Positions 1 through 19,723 are shown, counted from the stretch's first letter. The stretch is 64,000 bases of DNA from Chlorops oryzae (GCA_020466095.1 CM035807.1:9892697-9956696), one strand, 5' to 3'. Numbers and translations: made by a program. The notes: generated by a model not told the origin, from the sequence alone.

Positions 1-255
1 TGATTGGTTAATGGATTAATAGATTAATGGATACCTTGATTTGACAATTAAAAAAGTCTTGTAGGAGCATCTTGGAGCTCTCTATACAATAACCATTTAT
101 TGATCGCAGGAAATCTATAACTTTGAATGCCCAAAAGTTGAACGATATATTTTCTGAAAAAGAAAATTAACAATTTTCAATATCAAAATGTAGGCCTAAA
201 CGAATAATAAACCAGGATGTTTGTCCTAGGAAAGAAAGCCTGCCCTGTGCAACTG
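1..255. other. AT-rich non-coding DNA, no gene seen
   Basis: No exon or recognisable repeat was found. If Ace continues leftwards as expected, this is part of its intron 5, because the donor of that intron is at 2,983 on the minus strand and its acceptor is not in the window. Confidence 0.5.
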
Positions 256-460
256 CACCGAGAGAAATAAGAACTGTTAAATCAACCACTTAGAACAGTT
301 AAAGTAAGAGTGGTCAAATTAACTGTATTCCCGGTTAAATGCACTGGAAAAGGAAGTCAAATCAACAGTTGAAAAATAGTCACTTTTTATGTTCAAATTC
401 ACTTTCGTTCACTTAGACGTATAAGTTCGCATTCTGATCAACCGTCTCCGGAGTTTTCAA

Positions 461-514
461 TAGCTCAGTTGTTTAAGCTGTGAGTTGACCGTCGTGAGAT
501 TCGGGGTTCTATCC
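461..514 (+). repeat. tRNA-like module a (A box to B box)
   Basis: An A-box match (TAGCTCAGTTG, 461-471) is followed by a B-box-like GGTTCTATCC (505-514) at tRNA spacing. A short AGCT/AGCT pairing resembles a D-arm, but no convincing acceptor stem is seen. I take it as a tRNA-derived segment inside the element, not a working tRNA gene. Confidence 0.55.
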
Positions 515-771
515 ATGCTGGCGGCGGGAATTTATCTGGATTTTTTTTTTTAATTACAGTTTTTTTTTTTTTTTGTTCAGAGTGTAGTTATTTTTTAAGG
601 CAAAAATTTTCTCCTAAATTTTTAAGATTTTAATTTATTTAATTTTTTTTAATGGTTCATTTTCAAGCAAAAAATTTTGGGAGTGAAACAATTCCTTAAG
701 CACGTTCCCCAAAACTTGAGCAACCATAAGCTCAAGTGAGCGTTTTGACCAACAAATTAAATTCGTTCGTT

Positions 772-826
772 TAGCGTAATGGTTAAGACGTTCGCCCAGC
801 GAAGTGGTGGTCTGCGGTTCAAGGCT
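772..826 (+). repeat. tRNA-like module b (A box to B box)
   Basis: TAGCGTAATGG at 772-782 fits the A-box consensus, and GGTTCAAGGCT at 816-826 is a near B box. The sequence between resembles a tRNA D-arm and anticodon region. It resembles the minus-strand module at 15,450-15,397 in element 2. No complete cloverleaf is seen. Confidence 0.55.
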
Positions 827-1162
827 CGGCCGAGGCGAGAAAATTTAAAGAGATGAAAGAGAAAAAGATTTAAAAAGAAACAAATAAATAAAGAAAAAAT
901 ATAATAATTTAATAAAAAAAAAAAATATTAATAAAAGAAGGTAAAAAAAAGTCAAAGCAAAAAATAAATTTTTTTTCCCAGTCGCTGGTGACAGTTGATT
1001 TAACCGCGAGACAGTTATATCAACCATCAGGTAGTTATATCCCTATTGACTGTGTTTGTACTGTTGAATCGACCGCTACTACACATAAGCTAAGAATTAA
1101 CGGTGAACTCGGTTATTTTAACCTGCTTTTTCAGTTAATATAACTACCTTTTTCTCTCGGTG

Positions 1163-2559
1163 TGGTATCAAAACAAAATTTCAATCTAAAGTTCGGCGAA
1201 ATAGAAAATGGGATTGTGTTATTAATTGTAGATCAACTAGTTAAGACCAAATGGCTGCATAAAGGAGTTTACATTGGTAAAAACAAAAAATAGCTTCATA
1301 TCGATATCTATTTGAGATGTTTCTCCTTGAATTCGACCAAACCTAAACACAATGCTAAACAGGAATAGAAAGTGGAAAGAAATAATAAAAATTTCACTCA
1401 GCCTTAATGGCAGATTGGCAGTGTTTAAAATCCTGTTTGGATTCACTTTCGAATACTTTTTTGGAATACATATAAACCTTAAGAGAAATCATAACCTCTA
1501 AGGATAAAAACATTAAAAAAGAATTTTCAACAAAACGTCAAGTTCAGACTAAAGTTCAGTCGCAGAAAACATTAATTGAATCCTCTGATTTTGTCCTACG
1601 TTGATCATTGAGTTAACTTTCATAAATAAACTTCCTCTTTTGATTACCTTTGAGACCATGGAAGCACCAAATCATATCACTTGCCAAAACAAAAAATAAA
1701 TGCAATGAAATAAATTGGAACTTTTTTCCAGGCAAAAAGAAAACAAAACGATTTCCATTTCGGTCATAACTTTTTCCTTCCTTCTTTTCATAAATCCGCA
1801 AAATGGTAATGCATAAAAATGAAAAACAAAACTGTAAGCACTTCGCTCGCTGAATTTTCGCAGCCGAATTGTGCACTCAAATCAAAGTTCGTTTCTTTTA
1901 TGGAACAATGCTGACGTCAGTGAGAACTGCAACAATGGACTTGTGTATACCATTCGAAGGGGGCCAGCAGCGGCGGTGATGGCAAGGCGATGTGCCGTAA
2001 GTAGAGCAGCAACTGCAGCATATAAATTCCTATTCGAAATGTGACGTCAGCTCGAAGTGATTCTCTTTAATATGTTTTGAAAAATGATGCTTATGAAATG
2101 GGCCAGCAGTTCTGGCGATATCCTTCCTTCCCCTCTTTTATTTCCTCTTTTCCCTTTGTTTTTTTTTTCTCTCTAAATTTTCTTTGCAATATGAAATGGA
2201 TTTTTTACATTCTTTTATTTTGTTATTTTTTTTTTTTTTAGCTTAAAAGTTTTTCAACAAATCATAGCTGGCGGTACGACAATGTTGTATATTTTTCTGT
2301 CCTTTTTTTTTTGCTCTATGCTATTGTAGTTAGCTTAAAATAACAGAGTGCGAATATTACATGAAAGTGCTGCTGGCGTTCGACTATTTGGGAACAATTT
2401 AAAAAAGTACCTTAAACAAGTAAAAAAAAATTCGCTACAAGCAAACAAAACCCGACACAGATAAACAGTTAGCTTTATAGTTTTCAATCGGAGAGTTAAA
2501 TATAAGCTCAAACTCCAAGTTTGTTTGAAATATGTAGAAAAATTCTGGTTTTAGAGAAG
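1163..2559. other. Probable Ace intron 5, no coding sequence seen
   Basis: AT-rich with several poly-T runs. The only notable sites are two CRE palindromes, entered separately. Short ORFs here have no recognisable similarity. Confidence 0.5.
1912..2049. promoter_or_regulatory. Pair of CRE palindromes (TGACGTCA)
   Basis: Exact TGACGTCA occurs at 1,912-1,919 and again at 2,042-2,049. This is the consensus for CREB/ATF-type bZIP factors. Other copies lie at 9,284-9,291 and 10,322-10,329, so four are found in or beside the visible part of Ace. Regulatory use is inference. Confidence 0.35.
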
Positions 2560-2740
2560 CCTTTGGAATTTTTCTGACAGACCCTAGCACTGGAGGTACC
2601 CCTAAAAATGGTCCGATCAGGTCCATTCTCCAACTCGTTCTTACTCATGTCCCCGTGAGTACGCATAGCAAGATTCGGCAAGATAGCTCAACTCCTTCGA
2701 TTAGAAAACTGTATAATGTAAGACCGACAGATGGTTCTTT
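2560..2740 (-). repeat. Fragment of the 40-kb dispersed repeat
   Basis: The segment around 2,575-2,710 is the reverse complement of sequence near 40,215-40,330. They share the phrase GGGGTACCTCCAGTACTAGG with small changes, and the flanking words line up. It is an intronic fragment of the same repeat family. Confidence 0.6.
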
Positions 2741-2972
2741 GTGTTACACATAACCGCACAAACGCAATAGACCCTCGACACAGAGTGTTACGAGTATAAA
2801 AAGTAACAGTTTTTCCTCCATAGCGTTCAAAAGTTCAACGAAATGTTTTATAAAATCGATCAACGTCGTGAAAGGACATCGAACAGAGAGAATGAATTCC
2901 CGGTTGGGGAAAAATTTCGAAGCATAGTTTAAGGGATATTTTGAAAGAAGAATTTTTATTGAACATACATCA

Positions 2973-10275
<7,303 letters not shown>

Positions 10276-10281
10276 CTACGA

Positions 10282-10329
10282 TGGCAAAAACGATGACGAC
10301 GACCCGATTTTATAATGCCAATGACGTCA
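10282..10329 (-). promoter_or_regulatory. Candidate Ace core promoter (CRE + TATA)
   Basis: Reading the minus strand: CRE TGACGTCA at 10,329-10,322, then TATAAAA at 10,314-10,308. A weak initiator (CCATCG, A at 10,282) lies at the expected distance, about 32 bases downstream. This would give a leader of about 82 bases before the ATG at 10,200. Drosophila Ace is known for a long leader and upstream exons, so this may be an alternative promoter or chance. Confidence 0.4.
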
Positions 10330-12247
10330 CAGTTTGGCTTTGCCCTGAATGGCCGGCCTTTGGCTCCTTCCTTCGCCTTCGCAAGTTCTCTTTGTTCTCG
10401 ATTTGTTAGTGCTGTTGTTGTTGTTGTTGTAGCGGCTCAAGCTGCTTTGAAATTGAATCGGGCAAAAGTAGTTCACAACTGAGATCTACAGTTGATTAGG
10501 TACTGGCGCCATTCATGCCAAACAACAAGAAGAAAAGCTAAACGCACTTGACTTTTTCTAAGATCGCTCGGTCAGTTGCCCTTTTTGATACTCTTCTTTC
10601 AGATGGTCTTTGGCTGGTTCGTGTGCTTGGCTGGTTCGTGTGTTTGGTTGGTTGGTTGGTTGGTTGGGTCTCAAGAGTTTTGCTTTTCTTCCTTCGACCT
10701 ACGAACTGATGTGACAGCAAATGTCAACAGTCTTTGATTGGATGTAGGTCTATTTATATATTTATGTATGTGTGTGCTCGTGGCTTTCGGGCTTTTATTT
10801 TTTTTTTTTTGCTTTTTTAATTTTAAGTGCTTTTTCTTGGCTGAAGTGTGTCAAGGATTCAATCAATTCAAGCCGTTGTCCGTGCCCGCCTCCTTATCGA
10901 GGCAGCGACGTTTTGACATTCGATTGTAACCGCATCCTATACGTTGGGGTCTCTGAATTGAAATATGTATATATAAATATAATCCTTAATGCACACACAC
11001 ACACACACACACTGCCTCTCGCTCTCTCTCTCTCTCACTATCTATCTCTCTATGTGTGTATCGCCCTCTCGTCCTGTGTGTGTGTATGATTTCACCACGA
11101 AATATTATGGTTCTCGGTTATGTGTGCACACTCTTTATGCTATTTTGTTCGTTACTTTTTACTTATGTCCTTTCGCTGCACCACAATGTTTTTAATGTTT
11201 TGCATTTGCTGTGCTCATAATTTAGATGCCTTAATCCTACTGCTGCATCGGTATTATGCTGTTCCCATTTGTGACTTTATTTGTGCTTATGCTTAAGTCC
11301 CTTTCAGCTGTTGCAGACTCAACTTTCTGCTGTGGCTTCGTATTGTTGAAAGTGTTGTTGTTGTTGTTGCTGTTGTTGTTGTTATGGCTTTTTCGAGCTT
11401 AAACCTGGAAATAGACAATGGAAAACGAAACCATATAATATTCATGTCACAAACGAAACTCTCTATTGAGGGATTGTGAAAGGATTTTCTCGTTGCTCTT
11501 TAATTCGAAGCATTTTTCTTTTATATATTACTTATTTTATTGACTCTTCAATACCCAGTATCAACTGTCAGTGAACGTGACAGAGGCTTAATAATTTTTC
11601 AAATTCTCTGCAAGTTTTCATGACGAAGTCTTGGTAATTAGAAAAGCTATTTTATTAGAGATAATTATGATGTGGGTTAAATATTTTTACATACATACAT
11701 GAATACGATCCCGCCCGTGACACTCACTTTTTAGGTTTTAGCTTATAATAATTTTCAAAAAGGCAGGTGATTCTCAAGGATTTAACACTTTAAAAGCTTT
11801 TACCAATCGTTAAGGACTGAAATGGCGTAATTTGTGCTCAGAACGACTCTCACTGGAGCCTCGAGTGGGACCGTTTCTCGTGGAACCCGCCTATATATTT
11901 TTTCCCCTCCTTAATAAATCATGCTTTGCCATTTTATTGTTAAATAACGACCGAATTTTCTTTAGGTTAGACATGAGAGTTGAAGGGCTAATGAAAATAA
12001 AAGTACACTATGGATAGCTTGAACCCCGGACAGACGGTGATGTGAACACACCGACGGAGGCTTATACAACAGGCTACGCGGCAATTATTACTTTTCGCAA
12101 GCAGATCGTTCAAAAATCATTAGGAGAAAACAATTGACCTTTTTTAGCAAAATTATTATTTTTCTAACTTTCATGTAGATTTGTGTACATATTTGAATAT
12201 TGCACATTTGACAGACAAAACTATATCGACCCGATAGCGTGAAAGCT
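10330..12247. other. Region upstream of the Ace start; microsatellites only
   Basis: No protein exon recognised. Simple repeats: (GTT)n near 10,413-10,432, (GGTT)n near 10,650-10,672, (CA)n at 10,991-11,013 running into (CT)n to about 11,040, and (GTT)n near 11,350-11,382. An untranslated Ace exon could lie here but nothing in the sequence fixes one. Confidence 0.5.
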
Positions 12248-13124
12248 TTAAGAGGATTGTCTCATTGGCGAGGCTGTTTTTGGACCATTTTTAAAAACAA
12301 TTCCTGACAGAAAACGAAAAGAGATTTTTCAATTTATTTTTTTTTATTATGCTAGGAATAAATGAAACTTAATAAAGAAGCACTTTGTTTTTTATAATGT
12401 GAGGGCGGTTCAAAAAGTTCTCGGCCGTCAAAGTGGATGCTCAAAAAAAGTTTGTAGTGCTGGCTGCCACGGTTCCAGGTCTCCAAGTTATTAGAAATCA
12501 AAAAGAAAAACGTAATTATAATCAGTATAGATGTCATTATGGCGTGAACCTCCAAAATATTTTTTTTTACGAAATGGCGGCCATTGAAAAATTACCCATA
12601 GATTTATGTGCATCAAGTTAGCTTGCACTTTTTCGAATTTCCCAAAAAAATTTATTGTGCTGTAATGTGCCCAGTTTGTGCTATCATGTGCCGTTTCGAA
12701 AAAAAATCCTCAAGGGATGCCATTTTTATGAGGAGGTCCTTTTTTTTTGGTGTCAAGTTAGCTTGCACTTTTTCGAATTTCCCAAAAAAAATTATTGTGC
12801 TGTAATGTGCCCAGTTTGTGCTATCATGTGCCGTTTCGAAAAAAAAAACCCTCAAGGGATGCCATTTTTATGAGGAGGTCCTTTTTTTGGTGTCAAGTTA
12901 GCTTGCACTTTTTCGAATTTCCCAAAAAAAATTATTGTGCTGTAATGTGCCCAGTTTGTGCTATCATGTGCCGTTTCGAAAAAAAAAAACCCTCAAGGGA
13001 TGCCATTTTTATGAGGAGGTCCTTTTTGTCGTGTCGTGCCGCTCTCTCAAATATCCAAGCAATACAAAAATGCAAAAAAAAAAAAATGGGAAAAAATTTT
13101 TGACCAATGAGACAACCCCCTGAA
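12248..13124. repeat. TTAA-flanked element with internal triplication
   Basis: The left end TTAAGAGGATTGTCTCATTG pairs with CCAATGAGACAACCCCC at the right end; the right TTAA has decayed to TGAA. The middle shares GGCGGTTCAAAAAGTTCTCG and AATGGCGGCCATTG with the 62.5-kb and 44.4-kb copies. It carries a 140-bp unit repeated three times (entered separately). Confidence 0.8.
12613..13032 (+). repeat. 140-bp tandem repeat, three units
   Basis: Units start at 12,613, 12,753 and 12,893, each with TCAAGTTAGCTTGCACTTTT and ending at the GAGGAGGTCCTTTTT word. They are near-identical, differing chiefly in the length of A and T runs, so the amplification is recent. The unit lies inside the TTAA-flanked element and is absent from its other copies. 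Confidence 0.95.
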
Positions 13125-15055
13125 ATATTATGAACAGGCCTTGTAAAACTGAGTTCACCCTATCCAGACTCTACTGTATCATTTTAGTGAAATATAAGAG
13201 CCTAATTTGCATTACCTTCGACATGGGAATTGAAGGATTAAGTTTAATGAAATTAGAATGAACTTATTTGGTTTTCATTTCACCTAACATAGTTTTGATA
13301 TTAATTTAAATATTTATTTAAATGTTGTAAGGTAAAAATCTTATAATTTTTATCCAAAGATTTTTTTTTTTTACTTATGAACCCTTTGAGAGTCTCCTAT
13401 TCAGTATTCCATTTAGACAAAATCTAGACTGTATTTATATTGAAAAAGAATTTTTGGTACTTCATCACAAGTACCTATATATTTTAAAAATCTGAAGCTG
13501 AAATTAAATCTATTTAACCCCAGTCCTCTTCGGTTCGTTTAATACCTTTCGAAGGGGGGATCTCTTCGTTGCTCTCTGCATTTTTTGCTATTCTTAAGAA
13601 AAAGTTAAAACCACAATCAACCAAGATGCCAGCCAACCAGCCAACCGACCAAGCAAACTTTACCCATAAGTTAAGGCATAGATTTGAAATTCAAAGACGA
13701 GAAAAGCTGCGTTTTCAAATGGATTTAATTAATTTCGAAGAGACGAAGCGGAATGTAAGCACTGTGCAGTAAAAAGCAAACGTTGAAACCCACAAGTGCG
13801 AAAATCAGGGGAACCCTACTACACGCGTTACGCGTACACACGTTGAGAGCGTAAAAACGTAAACGAACACTAAATTTTAACACCGTACACACCACGTGAA
13901 ACAGTGAAAGTCATTAAGTATCTTAGGGAAAATTACTCGTGGAAATCACTGGAAAATTACAGCAGGAAATGTTCACGTCAGCAGTAACTAGTCGCAACGG
14001 CGGTGAATTCGCGCGGCAGCCCAAGTGCAAATTTCAAATCCCCTTATCTCAGCTCAGCATACCTACTTGGTGTTTTCGAGTACTCCACCTAAGCCAAAAA
14101 AAAAGAAGAAAAAAAAAAAGGCCAAGCAAAACCGAAAAGCGAAAGAAAAACAAAAAGAAGAAACGAAAAATAAGCAAAAACGTAAAACTTTAAACCGAGC
14201 AAAAAAAATTAAGGACTTCTTTAAAAACAAACAAAAAAAAAATAACAAAATGGCGAACGAAGATGAAGAAAAGGGGATCTTTTGGGGGTTAATTCTCTTT
14301 GGCTCACAGTTTCAAGTACGGCAACTGGGAATCGAGAACGGTGTATTTTGTGCTAGCAGAGAAGCTCCCTCTCTCCTCGTCCTCCACCGCTACTAGAACG
14401 AACGAGTCAATTTATATTTGTGTTTGTGTATTTAATCGACCCTATGACTTAGTTAATGTATTCGTGTGTGTGTGTGTGTTAGCGGTCTTGTGCTACGTAC
14501 CGCGAGAAAGTCCGGAAAGGGTCTTATTAGCAAGCGCGTTGCAGCAGAAAACTAAGAAGTCAAATTGAGGCAGATAAATAAAAACCCTCGAAAAACTTTT
14601 TAATGACATTAAACTTGATGCCAAAGTAAAATACTGAAGACAAAAAAATTGTTTTGGAAGGCCACATTTTTTGTATTTTTTCTTCGAGCAAATAAATAAT
14701 TTTTGCGACTGTAGCGGAAGACAGAGAAGAAGCAAGAGGAAAAATTGTTCAATGTCAGCGAAATGCAACTTTCATCGAGGTAAACTTTTCTTTAAATGCG
14801 AATAATGATGGTACAATGAGCACACTCGGCGCACTACAAATGAAGAGTTCTGAAAGCGGACTGCAGTGGCACAATTATAGCGATTCTCCGAAAAGTATCT
14901 ATAGCTCTCACTGTAGTCGGATTTTTTCGGATTATTCGCGGATATTCATTTAATTTATTCATCATAATAATTCACATTAAGGACAACTTAAAGTGGAACC
15001 ATCATCTACTTGCGTCATGCGGGACGTATGCGGAACGTTATTTCGCTTGAAGTTT
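13125..15055. other. No gene recognised; A-rich stretch
   Basis: An A-rich, lysine-codon-like run at about 14,095-14,260 produces ORFs of low complexity. A short (GT)n lies near 14,465-14,480. Nothing else could be assigned. Confidence 0.45.
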
Positions 15056-15396
15056 CCCAGTTGGAAATATGTTCATGAAAGATGCATGAATCATGCCTCC
15101 TAAGAGGTTTTAGCATGCATGCCAACCTTCCATTCCTATTCATTTCTTTTTCTTAAGGCTTGTCATAGGAAATCATGCATAGACGAAAAATGTTTTATCA
15201 ATGCTTGGGAACCCATGAAATATGTGTTCCCTACCACGAATGGTTCAACAATGTTATTTTGTTTTTTAAAAATGAAATAAAATTAGAAAAAAAAATTTTA
15301 TTTTTAATGTTTTGTTTTTTTTCTTATTTTGCTTTTTTTCTTTATTTATAAACTTTTTACTTTTATAACTTTTTTTATTTTTTTCGTCTCGTCCGA

Positions 15397-15450
15397 GAAT
15401 CGAACCACTGACCGCTCGGTTGGTAATTCGGTGTCTTTACCATTACACTG
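15397..15450 (-). repeat. tRNA-like module b of element 2
   Basis: Minus strand: A-box-like CAGTGTAATGG at 15,450-15,440 and B box GGTTCGATTC at 15,406-15,397. It aligns by eye with the module at 772-826 (shared GTAATGGT, AAGAC and GGTTC words). No acceptor stem is evident. Confidence 0.55.
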
Positions 15451-15644
15451 TATTGGCAAATTGAATCTCCTTGTCAAAACGCTAACTCGAGTTTTTTGTT
15501 GATCAAGTTTGCTTTGAAACGCGCGCATAGAATTAAAAAAAAAAATTTATTTTCAGCAAATATTAAAAAAAAAAAATTTAATATGGGAAAAATGCTATAA
15601 AATTTAGAAAAAAAATATTTTGTTGCAAGATTTTCTATTAAAAA

Positions 15645-15884
15645 GTGGCTCTGGGATAGCGTAGGGGATGCGTGCTATGCTCTTGATCCCGAGGTTCGAT
15701 TCCCGGCAAAGGCGAAACGGAGTGTAATGTTCCAAGCCTAGCACTGGTTTTTCAAAAATCGCATGTTAGGGGCACACTACATAAAAAAGACATACACTCA
15801 CACAAACACAAAAAACACCCCCGTGGTATCACAATGGGCCGATTAACGGCCTAAGTGGCAGCCACTTCAACCTACCTACCTACC
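15645..15884 (+). repeat. tRNA-derived SINE, family A, copy 1
   Basis: Pol III promoter: A box TAGCGTAGGGG at 15,657-15,667 and perfect B box GGTTCGATTCC at 15,693-15,703. The tRNA-unrelated body ends in CCTAAGTGGCAGCCACTTCA and a short (CCTA)n tail. An exact 12-bp target-site duplication, TTCTATTAAAAA, flanks it (15,633-15,644 and 15,885-15,896). It is nested in element 2, so it is the younger insertion. Confidence 0.93.
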
Positions 15885-15964
15885 TTCTATTAAAAAAATT
15901 TAATTAAAATGTAAAAATAAAAAAAAAACATAGATAATTCAAAAAAAAATTCTCAACAGAGCCA

Positions 15965-16018
15965 GGGGTTGAACCCGGCTCAGTCGGCTGGAAGACCTAG
16001 CATTTAAGCACTAGGCTA
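15965..16018 (-). repeat. tRNA-like module a of element 2
   Basis: Minus strand: TAGCCTAGTGC at 16,018-16,008 (A-box-like) and GGTTCAACCCC at 15,975-15,965 (B box). A T-arm can be drawn with stem CCGGG/CCTGG and a 7-base TTCAACC loop. This is the best tRNA-like arm in the window. It occupies the position of module a in element 1. Confidence 0.6.
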
Positions 16019-16708
16019 GCTTCCCTTGGGCGGTGCAGCGATCAGAATGTGAACATGAAATCCACGCATCATGCATGATTATCAATGCATGAATCATGAA
16101 TACTACGGGCATGCATGCTTGATTTTCCAACTGGGTTGTTAATGAAAAAATTACGTATACGCAGAGTGTCCACTTCAAGTGTTAATAGAACGATCGATAA
16201 TAATGAATTATAAAAGCTTTTTTGGGTCACATTAATTGATAAAAATTAAAATTCTCGGCAGATTGGGGAAGAAGCCATTTTTATGCACAGCAACCCAGAA
16301 AACATTATGACCTCTTTTTTGACTACTTCTATAGATACTTACTGCAAAATTTGAGACGAACAATATAATGTGAGCTATCTTTATAGATCAAAAAGATTGC
16401 TGTTTTGGTTTGAAAAGGGCAAAGGGTTAAAAGTCTCAAATAAAACTCTTAACATAGCATAATTTTAAAAGATATTTGAGAGCTTTTAGGCTCATAGCCT
16501 TCAATATAGCTTAAAATTTTTAAAGGTTTAAAATTTCAAATGATAGTCTTCAGAACTTTAAAACCAGGCTTATTTATTTTATATGAAAATTTCGAAAAAT
16601 TCAAATATAGCGAAGGTAATTGATTGAGTTAAACTGGCATGAATACTAAAAGCGTATACCTATTTCAAAATGTAAACTTTCGAAGCTCTTAAATCGAGTT
16701 GAAGACTA

Positions 16709-17228
16709 CACAGAGAAAAAAATCAACCAGAAAACTGGTTAAACCAAAAGGAAAAACATACAAAATGGCTTCTACAAGGAATATTTTTAATTTTAACAAT
16801 TTTTCTTGTTTAAAAAAAAACAATTTTTTCCTTTAAATCAACTATGTTTCAGGTTGAATTGACATGACAATTTTCAAAAATGCATTTAAATTTAAATTGT
16901 TGAACTAATCACGGACATAATTGAAATGACAAGATAATTTTTAAAATAAAAAAAAAATTCATATAAGAGAAAAAATGTCAAAACAAATTTATTTAACGTT
17001 CATAATGCTTAAAAAGTTCTAAGATGTATAAATATCCTATTTTATAAACCAAATGAGAATTATACCGAAAGTAAAGAACTGTAGTTGAACATATTTCCTT
17101 TCAAATCAACCAATAATGTTGTTGACTCAACCATTTTTATTTTGAAAATTTTGTTCTACTCGAAAATCAAAAGGACTGTGAATAACAATGCGCCCTTTAA
17201 AAAAATGCATGCTTAAGTTCGCTCAGTG
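16709..17228. repeat. TA-flanked CACTGAG element, copy 2
   Basis: Begins CACAGAG, ends CTCAGTG, with TA at 16,707-16,708 and 17,229-17,230. Its 520 bp are the reverse complement of the 6,614-7,233 element, minus that copy's extra central segment. No coding capacity. Confidence 0.8.
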
Positions 17229-19446
17229 TATGACCCTTAGAGTCTAATTTGAAGCCCAACAACTATGGTTTAAATTTCGACTATTTTTTATCGTTTTTTT
17301 CGAACTTCGATATTAATATTTTTATATCTACTATTTACTTCTGGACTCTCCTTTTTTGGGAAATCTCTAAAAAATCATAAAAGTTAATAGTATTTTGAAA
17401 ATTCTTAATGAAGAAGACTTCAAAAACTTTTTTTTTTTTGCAAACTTAGTTTTATTTGAATCACTCTCAAGGCAATCACTTCAATTTCAATACATGCCTC
17501 TAACCAACCATCATTTGAATATCTTAAATCTCTCCAAGATTGTTTCAAAAGGTAAAATACTCTTCGTCAGTTTAGTCAATTCGACTGCAGTAGTTTTTCA
17601 AAATCCGCATAAAAATGAATTGCACAATGCAGAAAATTGAACCAAAAAAAAAAAAATTTCATACACGAATGTGTCAACTAATGGGCTTCCGTCATGCAAA
17701 ACGGTCTTCTTGTGTTAAGGCCCAATCTACCAATGCATATGGCCCATGAAAAGAAAAGCCATTAAAGGCAAAATGGTCAAAGCAGGAGAAGCAGAAGAAA
17801 AAAATACTACGGACGAAAGGGCTTTGCCTAGTACGAGACCAGGATTTTAAATCCAAATGCAAAGTTTACAATTTCTTATTTCGAAAGGGAGTATGTGTGA
17901 TGAGAGAGAGAGAGATAGAGATAGAGAGAGAGAGAGCGAGTAGAAAGGAGAAAAAGCGTATGCAACGAAATTTACGTGATTTCATAGCAACATGCACAAG
18001 TACAGAAGAGTATTTAGCAACGAAACAAACATGAAGGAAGCACATTCACTGCTTAAAATCCATTCGAAATTGAGTGCACTCGTGACATATTTCCATTTCG
18101 AGGACTTTGGCTAGCACTCGCTGTATCCGCATCCCATCGTTATGCTAAACACTATCAAATTTAATAGCACATAAAGCGAAACTTCTCATGCTATTTTCTC
18201 TGGCGGCCGAGTTGAACAGAAGTCCGCAGTAGGTACTTATTTTCGATTTAGTTTTGCATTCGCTTTTTCTCGTGGTTTATTACTTTAGAATTAAGTTTAA
18301 TACCCTTCAGTATTTCTCTTCGTATTCCTTGTAATTAAAGTCATATTAAAAGCTCAAAGGAGTCATAAGAATCGTTAAGAAAGAAGCGAAAAATGCTTTT
18401 TATTTTGGCTTTCTGGAAAGTTACTTCTTCCCTCCTTATTTCGTACGGGTTTTGAATATCCCAACTCAATAAATCAAACTTTAAACAGATACAGTATTAT
18501 ATGTAGGTATGTACCTATTCTTTACTGTGTCAAAACATTATCGAGAGCGTTCATTTTCTGTTTAAATATGCCTCTAGCTCCAGCCGGATTTCATCGATCC
18601 TTTTTAGTGTTCCTGGTTGTGGGCATTGCCAATTAAGTTCCATTTTGCCCTCTTTAGCACATCAATTAAGTTAGAATAAAAACAATCGATACAAACAATG
18701 GAGAGACATTGTAAATTTAATGAAGACCGAAGGCAATTTTAACACAAAATATTTACGGAATGGTTAAATATTTATAAAGCAAGGCAGCATTGCAGCTAAA
18801 TTCCGGTTGAAGAATATTGAAAGGACAGTCGATGACAGAAAATAACCATCATCCATTTTTCATCTTATCAAAAGGATTTTATCCAATTTTGGATAATTCT
18901 ATTTTTGTGCCTCCATTTATTTGGTCAATGAGAATTGAGAAGTCATTGAGCCCGGGTCAGTCATGTCAGACTTTTAAATATATTAGATACTCAGACATAA
19001 ACTCTTAGGGTATTTTAATTAGTAGACATGGGAAAAATACTGTTAAGCTCTTTGGAAAATCAGATTTTTCAGAAGAATTTTTACATGTTTCTGTATTCCA
19101 CGTTCCCACAAAATTCGTTATAAAATGTGTACAATGCACAGTGTACATAAATACCATATAGTGCTCTCACACATAAGGCAGCTTGTGAAGTGTAACTGAA
19201 CCTAGTTTGAGTTCATTACACCTAGTTTTTACTGAGAACTTAGGCTCAATTTACTACAAAAAAGTTGAGCGATTGAGAAACTAGCAATCATTGATGAGTG
19301 AAACCTTGTTATAACTAATCTAATAAACCCTCAAAGAATGAGTATGTGTTTACAAAGTTTGGGTTTTTTTTTGCCTGGACAGAGTTCGGTCGCTGATCAC
19401 GAAAAGTAACGTTCAAAATGATATATCATTTGCTTTAATTTTTGAA
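17229..19446. other. No gene recognised; GA microsatellite
   Basis: A (GA)n run lies at about 17,900-17,940. The rest is AT-rich with no exon or repeat that I could identify. Confidence 0.45.
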
Positions 19447-19689
19447 CCACAAACAATTTAAATGGCAAAAAATTGATTTTGTCAAGATTCTTTCCCCAAT
19501 TTTCACACAATTTTACTGCAATTTGTGTTTAATTAATATGTATAAATTAATTTAACTTTCAAAAGTCACAATAAACGAAAAACATATTCCCATTAAGACG
19601 AACACAAACGCTAACATCAAGTATGCGATTGGCTCGTCTCTGATCGAACATTTCATAGCCTTTGAGCCATTCAAACCAAGCTCAAGCAC

Positions 19690-19723
19690 TCAGTCTTTTT
19701 CGGTGCGCGCTGCTGTTCGGTCG
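19690..19723 (+). promoter_or_regulatory. Inr + DPE core promoter, unit 1
   Basis: TCAGTC at 19,690-19,695 is a perfect initiator with A at 19,692 as +1. GGTCG at 19,719-19,723 is a perfect downstream promoter element at exactly +28 to +32. No TATA box is seen. This arrangement is the standard TATA-less insect core promoter; activity is inference. Confidence 0.55.

Larger units (their letters stand above)
256..1162 (+). repeat. TIR element carrying two tRNA-like modules (element 1)
   Basis: The ends are perfect 12-base inverted repeats: CACCGAGAGAAA at 256-267 and its complement at 1,151-1,162. Both ends carry several copies of a subterminal motif of the form GTTRAATYRACC, for example near 280, 310, 995 and 1,065. 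The centre holds two tRNA-like modules in the same orientation (461-514 and 772-826), separated by a T-rich spacer and followed by an A-rich tract. No transposase ORF is present. The target-site duplication is unclear (TG on both sides). Element 2 at 15,056-16,135 has the same architecture with different ends. Confidence 0.7.
15056..16135 (-). repeat. TIR element carrying two tRNA-like modules (element 2)
   Basis: The ends are 12-base inverted repeats: CCCAGTTGGAAA at 15,056-15,067 and its complement at 16,124-16,135. Both ends are packed with copies of ATCATGCATG-like words. Read on the minus strand the order is: end, motif array, tRNA-like module a (16,018-15,965), AT-rich spacer, module b (15,450-15,397), A-rich tract, motif array, end. 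This matches element 1 at 256-1,162. A SINE (15,645-15,884) has inserted into the spacer later. No ORF of transposase type. Confidence 0.7.

Noticed and set aside
461..826. Functional tRNA genes
   Set aside because: A and B boxes are present but acceptor stems and full cloverleaves are not; both lie inside a repeat.
12613..13032. CRISPR-like array
   Set aside because: Contiguous 140-bp tandem units without spacers in a eukaryotic window.
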